Notes: generated by a model not told the origin, from the letters alone. A stretch of DNA of 64,000 bases from JAPKZH01 sp963715635 (GCA_963715635.1 OY970261.1:868001-932000); one strand, 5' to 3'. Numbered from the stretch's first letter, positions 50,446 through 60,016 are shown. A program made the numbers and translations.

Positions 50446-52623
50446 TCAAGCGGTCGTTTTCGGCTTGAGGACGAGAAACAACAGGCAGAACGAATTGGCC
50501 AAGAAGAGATATTGAAAAAGTACGATAAGGCCGGCCAGGGGAATCAGGATGGAGGATAAACAGACGGCGCCAAAAAAGGACCCCAGGAGGTCCCATCCGT
50601 AGCCGAGCCCTGCCTGAGCTTTGTTCTTGATGAAAAGCCGGTTGGATACGATAAACAGGTCACCTCCGAAAAGGCCCAGCAGAAGCAGCGCGGCAAAAAA
50701 GAAAATTTCTGGGGGAGCCATGGCTAACGATATTCTCAAAGTCAGGACGAGAAGCAACAGACAGAATTGAATGAAGATGACCTGAACATAGCGCGCGGTT
50801 TTTCTCTTCGATCCCCGGAGAGCGCCCAAAGCTAAACCGGCCATGAACGAAGTCAGCAGAAGCGCGATCCGCTGGTAGACATATCCATAGAGGGATTGGA
50901 ACCAGACGATGATCATGATTTCGCAGGCGATGGTGGTCAGCCCCAGGACGGCCAAGGGGACCAAAAAAAAACTTAATTCTTTGTGCTTCATCCTGAAGAG
51001 AATGAGCGCCAGGACAAAAAGGAGAAGCGGAACATCCAGGAGCCAGAAGAGCCGGATCCGGGCCAGAAAGCTAAGAACGCCGGATTCCAGGCTTTTGAAT
51101 TGGGTGCTCCACAAGACGGAGTTGAAAAAATAGCAGATCGGCGACAAGTCCGAGTTGATGTGGCCCAGCCCGGATTCAATGGTTTCTTTCAGCCGGCTGA
51201 CCCGAATTGGATTCAGTCTGGCCGGAAGCATTTCTGACGTCACAAACCTTGTCTGGAGGTGGAGCGTTTCGATTCTTTGGGCCAAGTCAGGCACTTTGAG
51301 AGTCAGAGAGGAATCAGAAGCCAGAAAAATATTCGTATCTCCCGGAACGACCGCCGCCTCGGCAAAGACTTTCTTCAAAGTGACATAGAGCGTTGAAAGG
51401 AACTCCCGGAGCTCGGGACTGACATAGTTTTCTGCGGACGGAACGCGGAAGGAAAATACTCCTCCCGGGTCGAGTTTGTCTTTGACTTCGCGGAAGAACT
51501 CCTGAGTGTAGAAGCGGTTGATTTGGGCCGTCGCGGGTTCCGGCAGGTTGAGGATCACCAGGTCATATTTTTGTCTGGTCCGTTCCAGGAGTCGTCGGCC
51601 GTCTTCAAAGAAGATGTGTACGCGGACATCTCTCAAGGCCGCTTGTCCCTCTCGGGGCAGGAATTCTTGGGAGAGCCTGATGATCTCGGGGTCGAGTTCC
51701 ACGTAGTCCACCGCTGTCTTCGGATATTTGAGAATTTCTTGGAGGCTGCCGCCAACCCCTCCGCCGACGAGAAGGACTTTTTCGGCATCCGGGTTTTGGA
51801 GACAGGCGAAGTGCACCGCTTCCTCGGCGGCGGCCGGGTCCGGGTAAGAATAAGCTTGGAGCCCGTTGTTATAGACGGTCACCTGCTCGCCGGTGCGGAT
51901 GACCTGGAGCTTGCCGTGAAGGCTGTCCTTGCTCCGGACGAGCGTGAATGGCTTCCAAAAAATCCTTTGACTAGGGCCGTCAAAAAGGAACAAAGCTAAG
52001 GATAGACATAGAACGAAGATGGCGGCCGGCTTTTCTTTCTTTCTTCCAAACGAGAAAAAAATGAAGGCTATGGACAGTGCGCCGAGCAAGGCCACCGCCT
52101 GCCAGTTAGAAAGAAATGGCACCAGAAAAAGCGTAACCAGCAGCCCGCCGGCGGCGGCTCCTGCCGATTCCCATAGATAGACCCGCGCGACGTTCCCGTT
52201 GTCGATCCCGACATTCAGGACAAAGATCACGCCCAACGGAAAATTGACGAAGAACGTCAGGACGAGGGCAAACGTCAGCATGGGCGCGATACCCGTCAGC
52301 TCTCCAGGCAGGGTCCCCAGAAAAAAACGTGAGAAGCGCAAGGCCACGAAACAGAAGGGCGAAATTCCCAGAACCGCGTAATACATCCGGACAAATTGGC
52401 GGCTGGAAAAATGATATCTTGAAGCCAGGATGCTGCCCAGCCCTCCCCAGAGAAGCCAGGCCGCCATCACAAACCCGAAGGTCATCTCATTCCCGTAAAA
52501 ATGGACGGAAAATTCCCTGGCCAGGACGACCTGGAATGAGGTGGCCAGGAATCCCAGAAGAAAGGCGGGGTAGGAAATCCTCAGGACCAGATTCCCGGGA
52601 TCGGAGTTTGGCAGAATTTGCAC
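50446..52623 (-). CDS. Membrane-embedded spermidine-synthase-like protein
   Basis: About 725 residues: an N-terminal block of membrane helices (FLLGFLATSFQVVLAREF, LGVIFVLNVGIDNGN and others), a central spermidine-synthase/SAM-type Rossmann domain (VLLVGGGVGGSLQEILKYPK then VDYVELDPEIIRLSQEFLPR and YDLVILNLPEPATAQINRFY) and a C-terminal block of six or so helices. Such fused MFS-like/spermidine synthase proteins are known but have no settled reaction; several lack polyamine-binding residues. The start is uncertain because the frame overlaps amrS; a GTG at 52623 behind GGGGAG is used, an ATG lies at 52698. Downstream of a radical SAM gene in the same operon. Confidence 0.8.
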   Translation of the reverse strand: MQILPNSDPGNLVLRISYPAFLLGFLATSFQVVLAREFSVHFYGNEMTFGFVMAAWLLWGGLGSILASRYHFSSRQFVRMYYAVLGISPFCFVALRFSRFFLGTLPGELTGIAPMLTFALVLTFFVNFPLGVIFVLNVGIDNGNVARVYLWESAGAAAGGLLVTLFLVPFLSNWQAVALLGALSIAFIFFSFGRKKEKPAAIFVLCLSLALFLFDGPSQRIFWKPFTLVRSKDSLHGKLQVIRTGEQVTVYNNGLQAYSYPDPAAAEEAVHFACLQNPDAEKVLLVGGGVGGSLQEILKYPKTAVDYVELDPEIIRLSQEFLPREGQAALRDVRVHIFFEDGRRLLERTRQKYDLVILNLPEPATAQINRFYTQEFFREVKDKLDPGGVFSFRVPSAENYVSPELREFLSTLYVTLKKVFAEAAVVPGDTNIFLASDSSLTLKVPDLAQRIETLHLQTRFVTSEMLPARLNPIRVSRLKETIESGLGHINSDLSPICYFFNSVLWSTQFKSLESGVLSFLARIRLFWLLDVPLLLFVLALILFRMKHKELSFFLVPLAVLGLTTIACEIMIIVWFQSLYGYVYQRIALLLTSFMAGLALGALRGSKRKTARYVQVIFIQFCLLLLVLTLRISLAMAPPEIFFFAALLLLGLFGGDLFIVSNRLFIKNKAQAGLGYGWDLLGSFFGAVCLSSILIPLAGLIVLFQYLFLANSFCLLFLVLKPKTTA

Positions 52624-53708
52624 TGGCTCCCCTTCATCTCGATTTTTTTGATCTCGAACCCAAAGCGCTGGATGACGATGTTTTTGCAGTTCGGGCAATA
52701 AGTGTTCTCGCCCTCATGGCCGGGCACATTGCCCAAGTACACGTAGTGCAGCCCTTCCTGGATGGCTATCTGCCTCAATTTTTCGAGTGTGGACACCGGC
52801 GTAGGAGGCAAATTCTTGATGAGGTACATCGGATGAAATTGAGTGAAGTGAAGCGGAATATCGGGCCCAAGCTCTTTCAGGATCCATTGGGCCATTTTCC
52901 GGGCCTGAGCAGGGTCGTCGTTTAATGTCGGGATCACCAGATAGACGATTTCGAGCCAGCGCTTTCGTTTGCCGATCATTTGAATGGCCTCAAGCACCGG
53001 CTGAAGCTCGCCGTGGACATAGTTCGTGTAGAAATCCTGGCGGAAGGCCTTGAGGTCGACCTTGATGGCATCCACGACCTTGATCAAAGCTTCCAAAGGC
53101 TCCGGGTTGATATAACCGCCGGTGACGACGACATTCCGGATGCCCTTCCTGTGCGCTTCGACCGATGCGTCGTACATATATTCATAATAAACGATGGGCT
53201 CGGAGTAGGTATAAGCAATGGAAGGGCAGCGGGTGTTCAGAGCGGCTTCGGCGACGGCCTGGGGCGCCAGGTCGAAATGGTCCACCTGCTCGGGCCTGAC
53301 CTGGGAGATCTCCCAGTTCTGGCAGAATTTGCAGTTGACGTTACAGCCGGCCGTGGCAATGGACAGGGCATTCGTGTTGGGCAGGACATGGAAGAACGGC
53401 TTTTTCTCGATGGGATCCACGTTCATCGTGCAGGCTTTCCCGTAGACGAGCGTATAGTAAGTGCCTCCGTCATTTTGGCGCACGCCGCAGTATCCACGCT
53501 CTTTGTCTCCCAGTTTGCACTTTCGGGGACAGAGCTGGCATTCGATCTCTCGATCGGGAAGCTTTTTATAATAGCGGGCCTCGACATGGGAAAGGTTTTC
53601 CGTTTTGCCGAAGGCGTATAAATTCTGCAGCGTGTTGCCAAGATTCGTGCCCAGGGCCAGGCCCGCGCCGGCTGTCGTTTGAAGGAATCGCCGTCTGTTC
53701 ATGAACAT
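52581..53708 (-). CDS. amrS: AmmeMemoRadiSam-type radical SAM protein with Tat-like leader
   Basis: A 375-residue radical SAM enzyme. It begins with a twin-arginine-like leader MNRRRFLQTTAGAGLAL, has an N-terminal Cys cluster CQLCPRKCKLGDKERGYCGV, and the radical SAM motif CNVNCKFCQNW (CxxxCxxC). Later come YTYSEPIVYYEYM, NVVVTGGYINPEPL, and a C-terminal rubredoxin-like CPNC...CKFC pair. This is the AmrS family (COG1180-like), usually found with AmmeMemo partners AmrA/AmrB; these are not seen here. A Tat leader on a radical SAM protein is odd, though recurrent in this family. It lies 12 bp after the DUF362 gene. Confidence 0.9.
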   Translation of the reverse strand: MFMNRRRFLQTTAGAGLALGTNLGNTLQNLYAFGKTENLSHVEARYYKKLPDREIECQLCPRKCKLGDKERGYCGVRQNDGGTYYTLVYGKACTMNVDPIEKKPFFHVLPNTNALSIATAGCNVNCKFCQNWEISQVRPEQVDHFDLAPQAVAEAALNTRCPSIAYTYSEPIVYYEYMYDASVEAHRKGIRNVVVTGGYINPEPLEALIKVVDAIKVDLKAFRQDFYTNYVHGELQPVLEAIQMIGKRKRWLEIVYLVIPTLNDDPAQARKMAQWILKELGPDIPLHFTQFHPMYLIKNLPPTPVSTLEKLRQIAIQEGLHYVYLGNVPGHEGENTYCPNCKNIVIQRFGFEIKKIEMKGSQCKFCQTPIPGIWS

Positions 53709-53720
53709 CTTCCTTTAATA

Positions 53721-54617
53721 TTATACGTCCTCTTCCATGAGCTGTATATCATTGGGAGCGGCCTTGCCCAAACCCATTCGTGACGCTGTCCGTATGTAGG
53801 TCGGCTCTCTTTGATCTTCGGCGAGCGAGGGAAGCCCCTGGCTTTTTCTCAGTTTCTCGATGATTTGCCATCCGATAAAGTCGGCAGCCACGGGGTCCAG
53901 GCTGAAAATGAGGCTTTCGGATTTTTCTGCCCAACGGGCATGATAGGAGGGCCCCCGGTTGTATTGGACGACCAAGGCGTCGAGGATCGTCAGGCGGTGT
54001 TTGTTTTTGATATCCGGCATGTCGAAAAGCTGCGCGATGAATGGGTCGCAGTTTGAATCATGGTACTTGTTAGGGTTGTGGATTGCCCCGAAATAGTTTT
54101 TCAGGCCGGCCGTGATCCCCGCCATCCCGTGGTCTTTGAGGACGGCCAGGCTGACCGAGGCCGTGACAAAATCCGTTTGAATGGTGGACAATAGACTCCC
54201 GATATTCAGGTGGATGAGCGGCTCAATGGTATAGCCGGCTCCGGCCGCATCCGTGCCGAAAATTCGGAGTCCGCTGCCCGCATTCAGCGTGTATCCCGCG
54301 TCTTTCAGCTCCCGGTTGGTCCTGTCCCAGATGACGATATTTTTTTCGAGGAGACCGGACCGGGTCAATAATTGGGAGAAGGGGAGGGCGACGCTGGGAG
54401 GGGTCGTGAGCATCCGCCCGGCAATCGTATTGATCTTGATGCCCACCCGGTCTCGCGGGGAAAAAATCGAGTTCAGTCCCGAAGCCGCCGACGTTTGCCC
54501 GGTGAGCAGCTGGATGCCGCGTTCGTACATGCGTTCCAGGGTCGCGGCATCGACGCCTCCGTCGGGGCGGAGAACGCCCTTGCCTCTCACCCGAACGACT
54601 TTTGCGGCGGCCATCAT
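53721..54617 (-). CDS. DUF362 domain protein
   Basis: A 298-residue DUF362 protein: RDRVGIKINTIAGRMLTTPP, NIVIWDRTNRELKDAGY, the family core LAVLKDHGMAGITAGLKNYF GAIHNP (split here) and LDALVVQYNRGPSYHARWA. DUF362 proteins often sit with ferredoxins or radical SAM genes and their role is unknown. The open frame extends to 55172 but that part overlaps the divergent DUF6599 gene, so the ATG pair at 54614-54617 is used. First gene of an operon with amrS and the spermidine-synthase-like gene. Confidence 0.85.
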   Translation of the reverse strand: MMAAAKVVRVRGKGVLRPDGGVDAATLERMYERGIQLLTGQTSAASGLNSIFSPRDRVGIKINTIAGRMLTTPPSVALPFSQLLTRSGLLEKNIVIWDRTNRELKDAGYTLNAGSGLRIFGTDAAGAGYTIEPLIHLNIGSLLSTIQTDFVTASVSLAVLKDHGMAGITAGLKNYFGAIHNPNKYHDSNCDPFIAQLFDMPDIKNKHRLTILDALVVQYNRGPSYHARWAEKSESLIFSLDPVAADFIGWQIIEKLRKSQGLPSLAEDQREPTYIRTASRMGLGKAAPNDIQLMEEDV

Positions 54618-54660
54618 TTTTAAATTACTCCGGCTCCTCCCTGAAGTCAATCCTGCGGGC

Positions 54661-54689
54661 TTGACGAGCGGATGCTTATGAAATAGGCT
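54661..54689 (+). promoter_or_regulatory. Probable promoter of the DUF6599 gene
   Basis: TTGACG (54661-54666), 17-bp spacer, TAGGCT (54684-54689), then AAGGAGG and the ATG at 54711. It lies in the short divergent intergenic space between the DUF362 and DUF6599 genes. Confidence 0.4.
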
Positions 54690-54710
54690 ACCATGATAAG
54701 GAGGCGAGAG

Positions 54711-55640
54711 ATGAAGTGTTTTGAGGGAGTTAAATGGTGCGTTGGCTTGGCCGCCGTTTTGTCGCTGTTTGTCTCCGGCGCGGCGGTTCCACAAAAGCCT
54801 GCGTCCGCTGACCATCCCTCGACTTCGCTGCTGCCCCAGTTCATCAACTGGAAGCTTTCCGAAGCGCCGAGGGACTTCCGGCCGGCCACTCTTTTTGAAT
54901 ATATCGATGGGGCCGCAGAGATTTACCTGAGCTACGATTTCCATGAGCTTGTTGTGGCCCAGTACCAGGAAAAGACGACCAAGGCTTCTCTCACCGTGGA
55001 AATTTATGATATGGGAACCGGACGGAATGCGTTCGGGATCTACAGCGCCGAACGCTATCCGGACAGCCGCTTCCTTGCCGTCGGCAATCAAGGCTATCTG
55101 GACGAGGGGACTCTGAATTTTCTCGCCGGCCGCTATTACATCAAGCTTCTTTGCTTCGAGGGAGGCGCACAATCCCCGGAATTCCTGCAGCTGTTTGCCA
55201 AAGCCATCTCCGGGAAAGTGAAGGAACGGGGACGTCTTCCGACGCTGCTGCAGGTGTTTCCCAAGGATGCCCTGATCCCGAACAGCGAGAAATTCATCTT
55301 GCGCAATTTCCTGGGATTTAAATTCTTGGGCAACGGCTTCACAGCCAATTACAGGGCCAAAGACCTGGAGTTTGACTGCTTTTTCCTGGAAGGCACATCC
55401 GAGTCAGAGGCAGGCGAGATGTTGAAGCAGTACCTCGGTCATTTCGCCAAGAGCGGCCAAGCGGCCGATAAACAGCCGTATGGCTATCATGCCAAGGATC
55501 CTTATCTGAAAAACGTTTTTTTAACTCAGGTGGGAAAATATCTTTGCGGGGTGACCAAGATCAAAGACGGCGCCGAAGGCACCGGCGCGAAATATCTTGA
55601 AGCTCTGGTGACGGCCTTGAAGGAGAAGAAGGACGGCTAG
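54711..55640 (+). CDS. Secreted DUF6599-family protein
   Basis: A 309-residue protein with signal peptide WCVGLAAVLSLFVSGAAV. The mature part has the DUF6599 pattern: LPQFINWKLSEAPRDFRPAT LFEYIDGAAEIYLSYDFHEL (split here), then EIYDMGTGRNAFGIYSAERY and YYIKLLCFEG. The family is exported and found in anaerobic, respiratory-type genomes; function unknown. The ATG at 54711 is chosen over 54693 because AAGGAGG lies 8 bp before it. Its divergent neighbour encodes DUF362, and the two families are often neighbours, which suggests a shared process (inference). Confidence 0.85.
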   Translation: MKCFEGVKWCVGLAAVLSLFVSGAAVPQKPASADHPSTSLLPQFINWKLSEAPRDFRPATLFEYIDGAAEIYLSYDFHELVVAQYQEKTTKASLTVEIYDMGTGRNAFGIYSAERYPDSRFLAVGNQGYLDEGTLNFLAGRYYIKLLCFEGGAQSPEFLQLFAKAISGKVKERGRLPTLLQVFPKDALIPNSEKFILRNFLGFKFLGNGFTANYRAKDLEFDCFFLEGTSESEAGEMLKQYLGHFAKSGQAADKQPYGYHAKDPYLKNVFLTQVGKYLCGVTKIKDGAEGTGAKYLEALVTALKEKKDG

Positions 55641-55996
55641 GCCGGGGATTGGGCCAGAAATTTTTTCAGCCGCTCGAATTCTTTTTCCAGACTGGCAAGG
55701 GAATCTTTCGCTTTTTGGAGATCTTTCTCCCGCCCCGCCATTTCTAGGCCGAAGGCGGCCTTTTGGAGACCGGGCAGGCTGATGTTGGCGGATGAGCCTT
55801 TCAGGGTGTGTCCCAGTTCTTGGATTGCCGAGAACGATTTTTCACTGACCGCAGACCGGAGTTCCTTGGTTCTTAGCAGGAATTCCTCGGAATAGATCCC
55901 CAGAAGCTCTCGGAGAAACTCGGGGTCTCCGCCGATTCTTTCTAAAGCCTCGGCGCGGTTGATGGGAAGAGAAACATCATTTTTCTTGTTTTCCAT
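55637..55996 (-). CDS. Hpt phosphotransfer protein
   Basis: A 119-residue protein (ATG at 55996) with a histidine phosphotransfer helix bundle: ALERIGGDPEFLRELLGIYS and the phospho-acceptor motif LGHTLKGSSANISL with its His. It overlaps the end of the convergent DUF6599 gene by 4 bp and the start overlaps the response regulator gene by 20 bp. It most likely relays phosphate from the hybrid histidine kinase encoded upstream. Confidence 0.9.
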   Translation of the reverse strand: MENKKNDVSLPINRAEALERIGGDPEFLRELLGIYSEEFLLRTKELRSAVSEKSFSAIQELGHTLKGSSANISLPGLQKAAFGLEMAGREKDLQKAKDSLASLEKEFERLKKFLAQSPA

Positions 55997-56975
55997 GGCT
56001 CGTTCCTTTCCTGGATTCTGGCGAATGATTCGGTTTGGCAACTCGGTTGCGCCCCCAGCGTTTAGCTTGATAAAGGGCCTGGTCGCAGTCCCAAATCAGG
56101 CGGTCTGCCGAAAGCCGGTCCCTCGACTCCGACGATGCGCAGCCGAGCGAGAGCGTCACGGAAATGCGTCCGCCGGGCACTCTGATTTTTTTCTTGGCGC
56201 ATGCGGCGCGAAGCCTTTCGGCGATTTTCAGGACGCTTCTTATGGCGCAATTGGGAAGGACGGCCAAAAATTCGTCCCCCCCGTAGCGGCCGATTTTATC
56301 GTAGATCCGGACATTCCCCGTCAGGCTGTCGGCGACGCTCCGCAGAACGGAGTCGCCGGCCAGATGTCCGAACGAATCGTTGATCATCTTAAATTCGTCC
56401 ACATCGAGCATGATGGCGCTCGTTGGAGATTTTTCCCGGGCTCCCTGTGCGAGTTCTTCTTCAAGAAACTGCAGAATCGTCGCCCGGTTCCAGAGGGCGG
56501 TCAGATTGTCCCGCGTGGAGAGCTCATAGAGCCTTTTCTGGGTTTCTAGGAGGTGATCTTCGAGCTGGATGATTCTTCGGCCGGTCTGGAGCCGGGCATG
56601 TAGTTCCAGGAAATTCACGGGCTTTATCATGTAATCGTCGGCCCCGGCTTGGAGTCCTTTAATGACGTCCTGTGTCTGGTCTTTTGAGGTGAGGAGAATG
56701 ATATAGGTATAATTGGGCTTGGAGATCTGCCGGATTCTCCTGCAAAGCTCCACGCCGGCGATTTTGGGCATCATCCAGTCCAAAAGGGCGACGCGCTGCC
56801 CGGGCTTCTGAAGGGCTCGCCAGGCCTCGCTCCCGTTTTTGGCGAGAAGAGTTTGGTATCCCCATTGCCGGAGACGCTTGTCGAGGATCCTGCTGGAAAC
56901 CCGATCATCCTCTGCGATAAGTACCTTGATGGGCTTTTCGGAGCTTCTCTTATTGGCCGTCGACGAAGGTTTCAT
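55977..56975 (-). CDS. Response regulator with GGDEF diguanylate cyclase domain
   Basis: A 332-residue protein: receiver domain (about residues 18-135; KVLIAEDDRVSSRILDKRLR, phospho-Asp in VALLDWMMPK, Lys in DYMIKPVN) followed by a GGDEF domain with RDNLTALWNRATILQFLEEE, ALDVDEFK-like AIMLDVDEFKMINDSFGH and the intact active site GRYGGDEFLAVLP. An RxxD product-inhibition site (RIYD) stands five residues before GGDEF. It should make c-di-GMP when phosphorylated, like PleD/WspR. The ATG at 56975 is chosen, 13 bp after the kinase stop. Genes order: kinase, this, Hpt. Confidence 0.93.
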   Translation of the reverse strand: MKPSSTANKRSSEKPIKVLIAEDDRVSSRILDKRLRQWGYQTLLAKNGSEAWRALQKPGQRVALLDWMMPKIAGVELCRRIRQISKPNYTYIILLTSKDQTQDVIKGLQAGADDYMIKPVNFLELHARLQTGRRIIQLEDHLLETQKRLYELSTRDNLTALWNRATILQFLEEELAQGAREKSPTSAIMLDVDEFKMINDSFGHLAGDSVLRSVADSLTGNVRIYDKIGRYGGDEFLAVLPNCAIRSVLKIAERLRAACAKKKIRVPGGRISVTLSLGCASSESRDRLSADRLIWDCDQALYQAKRWGRNRVAKPNHSPESRKGTSHGKQEK

Positions 56976-56988
56976 CGATCTTGTCCCT

Positions 56989-59901
56989 TTAGCGTTTGTT
57001 CCTGTGGAGAGCCGCTCTTTGGCGGCCCCTGGCAATTCGTTCGATGGTCTGGAACAACTCTTCGGGATGGAGCGGTTTGGCCAGATAATCATCCATCCCG
57101 GCGGCCAGGCATCTCTCCCGGTCGCCCTCCATGGCGTGGGCGGTCGTGGCCACGATAGGGATATGCTTTTTTGTCTTTTCTTCTTTTTTGCGGATGGACG
57201 CCGTGATCTCGTACCCGGTCATCCCGCGCATCTGGATATCCATGAGAATCAGGTCGAAATGGTTGTTCCTCAGGGCGTTCAGGACTTTTTTGCCGTCGTT
57301 GCAGGCCTCGACCGTGTGCCCGCGTTTTTCGAGAAGACGGACGGCCACTTTCTGGTTGATCGGGTTGTCCTCGGCGAGCAAAATGCGCAGCCGCGGCCGT
57401 GCGTTCTGGATCGATTGGCTGGTGATGAGAAGACGCTCGTCTTTCTCTATCGTCGCGCTGCCCAAGGCCATCATGATGGCCTCCAAGAGCTCGGACTGCT
57501 TGACCGGCTTCGTCAAATAAGCGGAGATGCCCAGCCTTTTGGAACGAGCATTATCTCCGCGCCGGTCGGCCGAGGTGAGCATCAAGATTGTCGCGGCGGA
57601 AAAATCCGGATCCCTTTGGATCTGTTCAACAAGAGAAAATCCATCCATGCCGGGCATGTTGGAATCTACCAGGATCAGCTTGTACTGGACTCCCCTGGCT
57701 TTGTCCTGCCGCATCTTTTCTAGAGCCTCGGACCCGCTGCGAACTTGGACAGGTTTCATGGACCAATTCAGGAGCATTTCTCTCAGGATGGAACGGTTCG
57801 TGGCATTGTCGTCAACGACGAGGACCGGGATGTTGCGCAAAACCTTGGGCTCGACAGGAACGGGCTTTTTCCTGCTCTTTGTTGAGAGCCCGAGGCGGAC
57901 CGTAAAATGGAATGTGCTCCCTTTGCCCGGCTCGCTCTTCATCCAGATTTTTCCGCCCATCATCTCGACCAGTTTGGAGGAAATCGCCAGGCCCAGACCC
58001 GTGCCCCCGTATTTGCGGGTCATCGACCCGTCCGCTTGGACAAACGCGTGGAAAATGAGGCTCTGTTTGTCCTTGGGAATGCCGATGCCGGTATCTTTCA
58101 CCGAAAAATGCAAAAGCAGCTCCCGGTCCGACTGGGAGACGGCCCGAACATCGATGAACACTTCACCTTTTTCCGTGAACTTAATGGCGTTGCTCACTAG
58201 GTTGATCAGGACTTGTCTTAGCCTCCCCAGGTCGCCCACGACGCCGTCCGGTAGCGCGGAGGGGATATGGCAAGCCATCTCCAGCCCTTTTTTGTGGGCC
58301 TGGAAGGCAAGGTTGGCCGCGATGTCCCCGATCGAGTCGTGCAGGCTGAATGGAATGGTCTCGAATTGGATCATCCGGGCTTCGATCTTCGAGAAGTCAA
58401 GGATATCGTTGAGGATCGCCAGCAGGGAATCGGCGGAGGCCCTGGCCGCCTTTAAAAAATCCTTCTGCTCATCGGTGAGCGTCGTATCCAGAGCCAACTC
58501 GATCATCCCGATGATCCCGTTCATCGGCGTCCGGATCTCGTGGCTCATGTTGGCCAAGAATTCGCTCTTAGCCCGGTTGGCCGCCTGGGCTTCTTCCTTG
58601 GAGGCCTGGAGTTCCCGTTCGATTTGCTTTAGCGCGGTGATATCCGTGGTGGCGGAAAGCACGCCTTTGAAGCTTTCCTTATCGAAGATCGACTGAGCGC
58701 TGATGAGCACGGGGATCTCAGCGCCGGACTTGGACAAAAGACGGGATTCATACCTTTCTAGGGTCGTCGTCGTCCGAGAGCGTGTCTTGGCCCGTATCTT
58801 TTTGACCTCCGATTTAGGAACAATTCGGATCCAGTGGTGCCCGATGAGCTCCTGGGCAGCATACCCGGTGAGTTTCTCCATCGTCGGGTTGACGAAGGTG
58901 ATGATGCCTTGCGCATCTTCAAACAGGATCCCCTCGGCCAGGCTGGTCACGATATTCTCATTGAATTCTTTCAGCGCTCGGAGTTCTTTCTCGATTTTTT
59001 GCCGGTCTTTTTCCCGCTGGATGCTGTTCAAGGCATACCCCAGGTCCCCGACGATCTCTTCCAGGAGCTTAATTTCCCGGGCCTGGTTATAGGATTTGGC
59101 GTGCCGTCCAACTTGAAAGGCACCGTAGATATCTTTCTTGTATTTCAGGAGAAAACAGGCCGCCCAGCCGGAATGTTTGGGACGGCAGGGTTTGCACCAA
59201 GAAACTTTTGAGATGTCCGGAATATACAGGGAGCGTTGGTTTTTCAAGACCTTGGAGGCGCAGGGCGGCAGGCTCTTTTTCCAGGGCTCGCCCACGCCGA
59301 AAAACTTCTCGGGTTTTCCACCGATGCCCAGCATGACCGCGCGAACATAGCTGTAATCCCCGTTCTCGCGCAGGACTTTGGAAGCGGACTGGAGAAGGAC
59401 ATCGGCATTCGAGGCATGGAGGATCAGTTGGTTGATCTCTCCGATGGCGCGTAGCAGGCGGCTGACGTGTTTGATTTCCTGCTCCCGCGCTTTCCAAGCC
59501 GTTATGTCTTTATAAATGGCCACCGCGCCTTGGAATTTTCCTCGGGAAAAAATGGGGGAGGCGGAGATGCTGACCTGGACGGGGATTCCGTCCTTCGCCA
59601 CTCGGACGGTCTCAAAGTTGACGACCGTTTTCCGGTTGGACATCACGTTTTTCGTGATGTGCGCCGCCTCCCACGTACGATCTCCACCGATCAGGTGGTC
59701 CAGGTTTTTCCCCAGGACATCCTCCCGGCGGTAGCCGAAGATGGACTCGGCGCCTTTGTTCCATTCCATGACGTTGTTATTCCTGTCCATGGCGATGATG
59801 GCATCGTTAAGGCTGTCCAGGAGGGATTCCAAGAACAAAAGGCTCTTCTCTTTCGTTTGGACCATAGGTCGCATCTCGTGGTTTAGAGTCCAGGGCTTCA
59901 T
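56989..59901 (-). CDS. Hybrid sensor histidine kinase (PAS-GAF-PAS-HisKA-HATPase-REC-REC)
   Basis: A 970-residue cytosolic kinase with no transmembrane segment. Order: PAS (about 20-140; DSLNDAIIAMDRNNNVMEWN), a GAF-like region (about 150-300, with Cys-rich WCKPCRPKHSGWAAC), second PAS (about 325-445), HisKA with phospho-His in NMSHEIRTPMNG, HATPase with VLINLVSNAIKFTEKG, DTGIGIP and GGTGLGLAISSKLV, and two receiver domains (Asp in LILVDSNMPGMDG and in LILMDIQMRGMTG). It probably signals through the adjacent Hpt protein to the GGDEF regulator. The Cys cluster in the GAF region could bind a metal or cluster (inference). Confidence 0.94.
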   Translation of the reverse strand: MKPWTLNHEMRPMVQTKEKSLLFLESLLDSLNDAIIAMDRNNNVMEWNKGAESIFGYRREDVLGKNLDHLIGGDRTWEAAHITKNVMSNRKTVVNFETVRVAKDGIPVQVSISASPIFSRGKFQGAVAIYKDITAWKAREQEIKHVSRLLRAIGEINQLILHASNADVLLQSASKVLRENGDYSYVRAVMLGIGGKPEKFFGVGEPWKKSLPPCASKVLKNQRSLYIPDISKVSWCKPCRPKHSGWAACFLLKYKKDIYGAFQVGRHAKSYNQAREIKLLEEIVGDLGYALNSIQREKDRQKIEKELRALKEFNENIVTSLAEGILFEDAQGIITFVNPTMEKLTGYAAQELIGHHWIRIVPKSEVKKIRAKTRSRTTTTLERYESRLLSKSGAEIPVLISAQSIFDKESFKGVLSATTDITALKQIERELQASKEEAQAANRAKSEFLANMSHEIRTPMNGIIGMIELALDTTLTDEQKDFLKAARASADSLLAILNDILDFSKIEARMIQFETIPFSLHDSIGDIAANLAFQAHKKGLEMACHIPSALPDGVVGDLGRLRQVLINLVSNAIKFTEKGEVFIDVRAVSQSDRELLLHFSVKDTGIGIPKDKQSLIFHAFVQADGSMTRKYGGTGLGLAISSKLVEMMGGKIWMKSEPGKGSTFHFTVRLGLSTKSRKKPVPVEPKVLRNIPVLVVDDNATNRSILREMLLNWSMKPVQVRSGSEALEKMRQDKARGVQYKLILVDSNMPGMDGFSLVEQIQRDPDFSAATILMLTSADRRGDNARSKRLGISAYLTKPVKQSELLEAIMMALGSATIEKDERLLITSQSIQNARPRLRILLAEDNPINQKVAVRLLEKRGHTVEACNDGKKVLNALRNNHFDLILMDIQMRGMTGYEITASIRKKEEKTKKHIPIVATTAHAMEGDRERCLAAGMDDYLAKPLHPEELFQTIERIARGRQRAALHRNKR

Positions 59902-60016
59902 CCGCTTTTATTCTAAATGGATAGGGGACGGGGTCAATCGCCTACCCTGGTGAGGTGCGGGGTGATTTTTTCTGCCGTCGTCTCACCAGGAAAGAGCAGG
60001 GCGCGGCGATTCGCGT

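Noticed and set aside
53721..55172. Long form of the DUF362 protein (483 codons)
   Set aside because: The first ~185 codons lie antisense to the DUF6599 gene and resemble no DUF362 protein; the start at 54617 gives the normal length.
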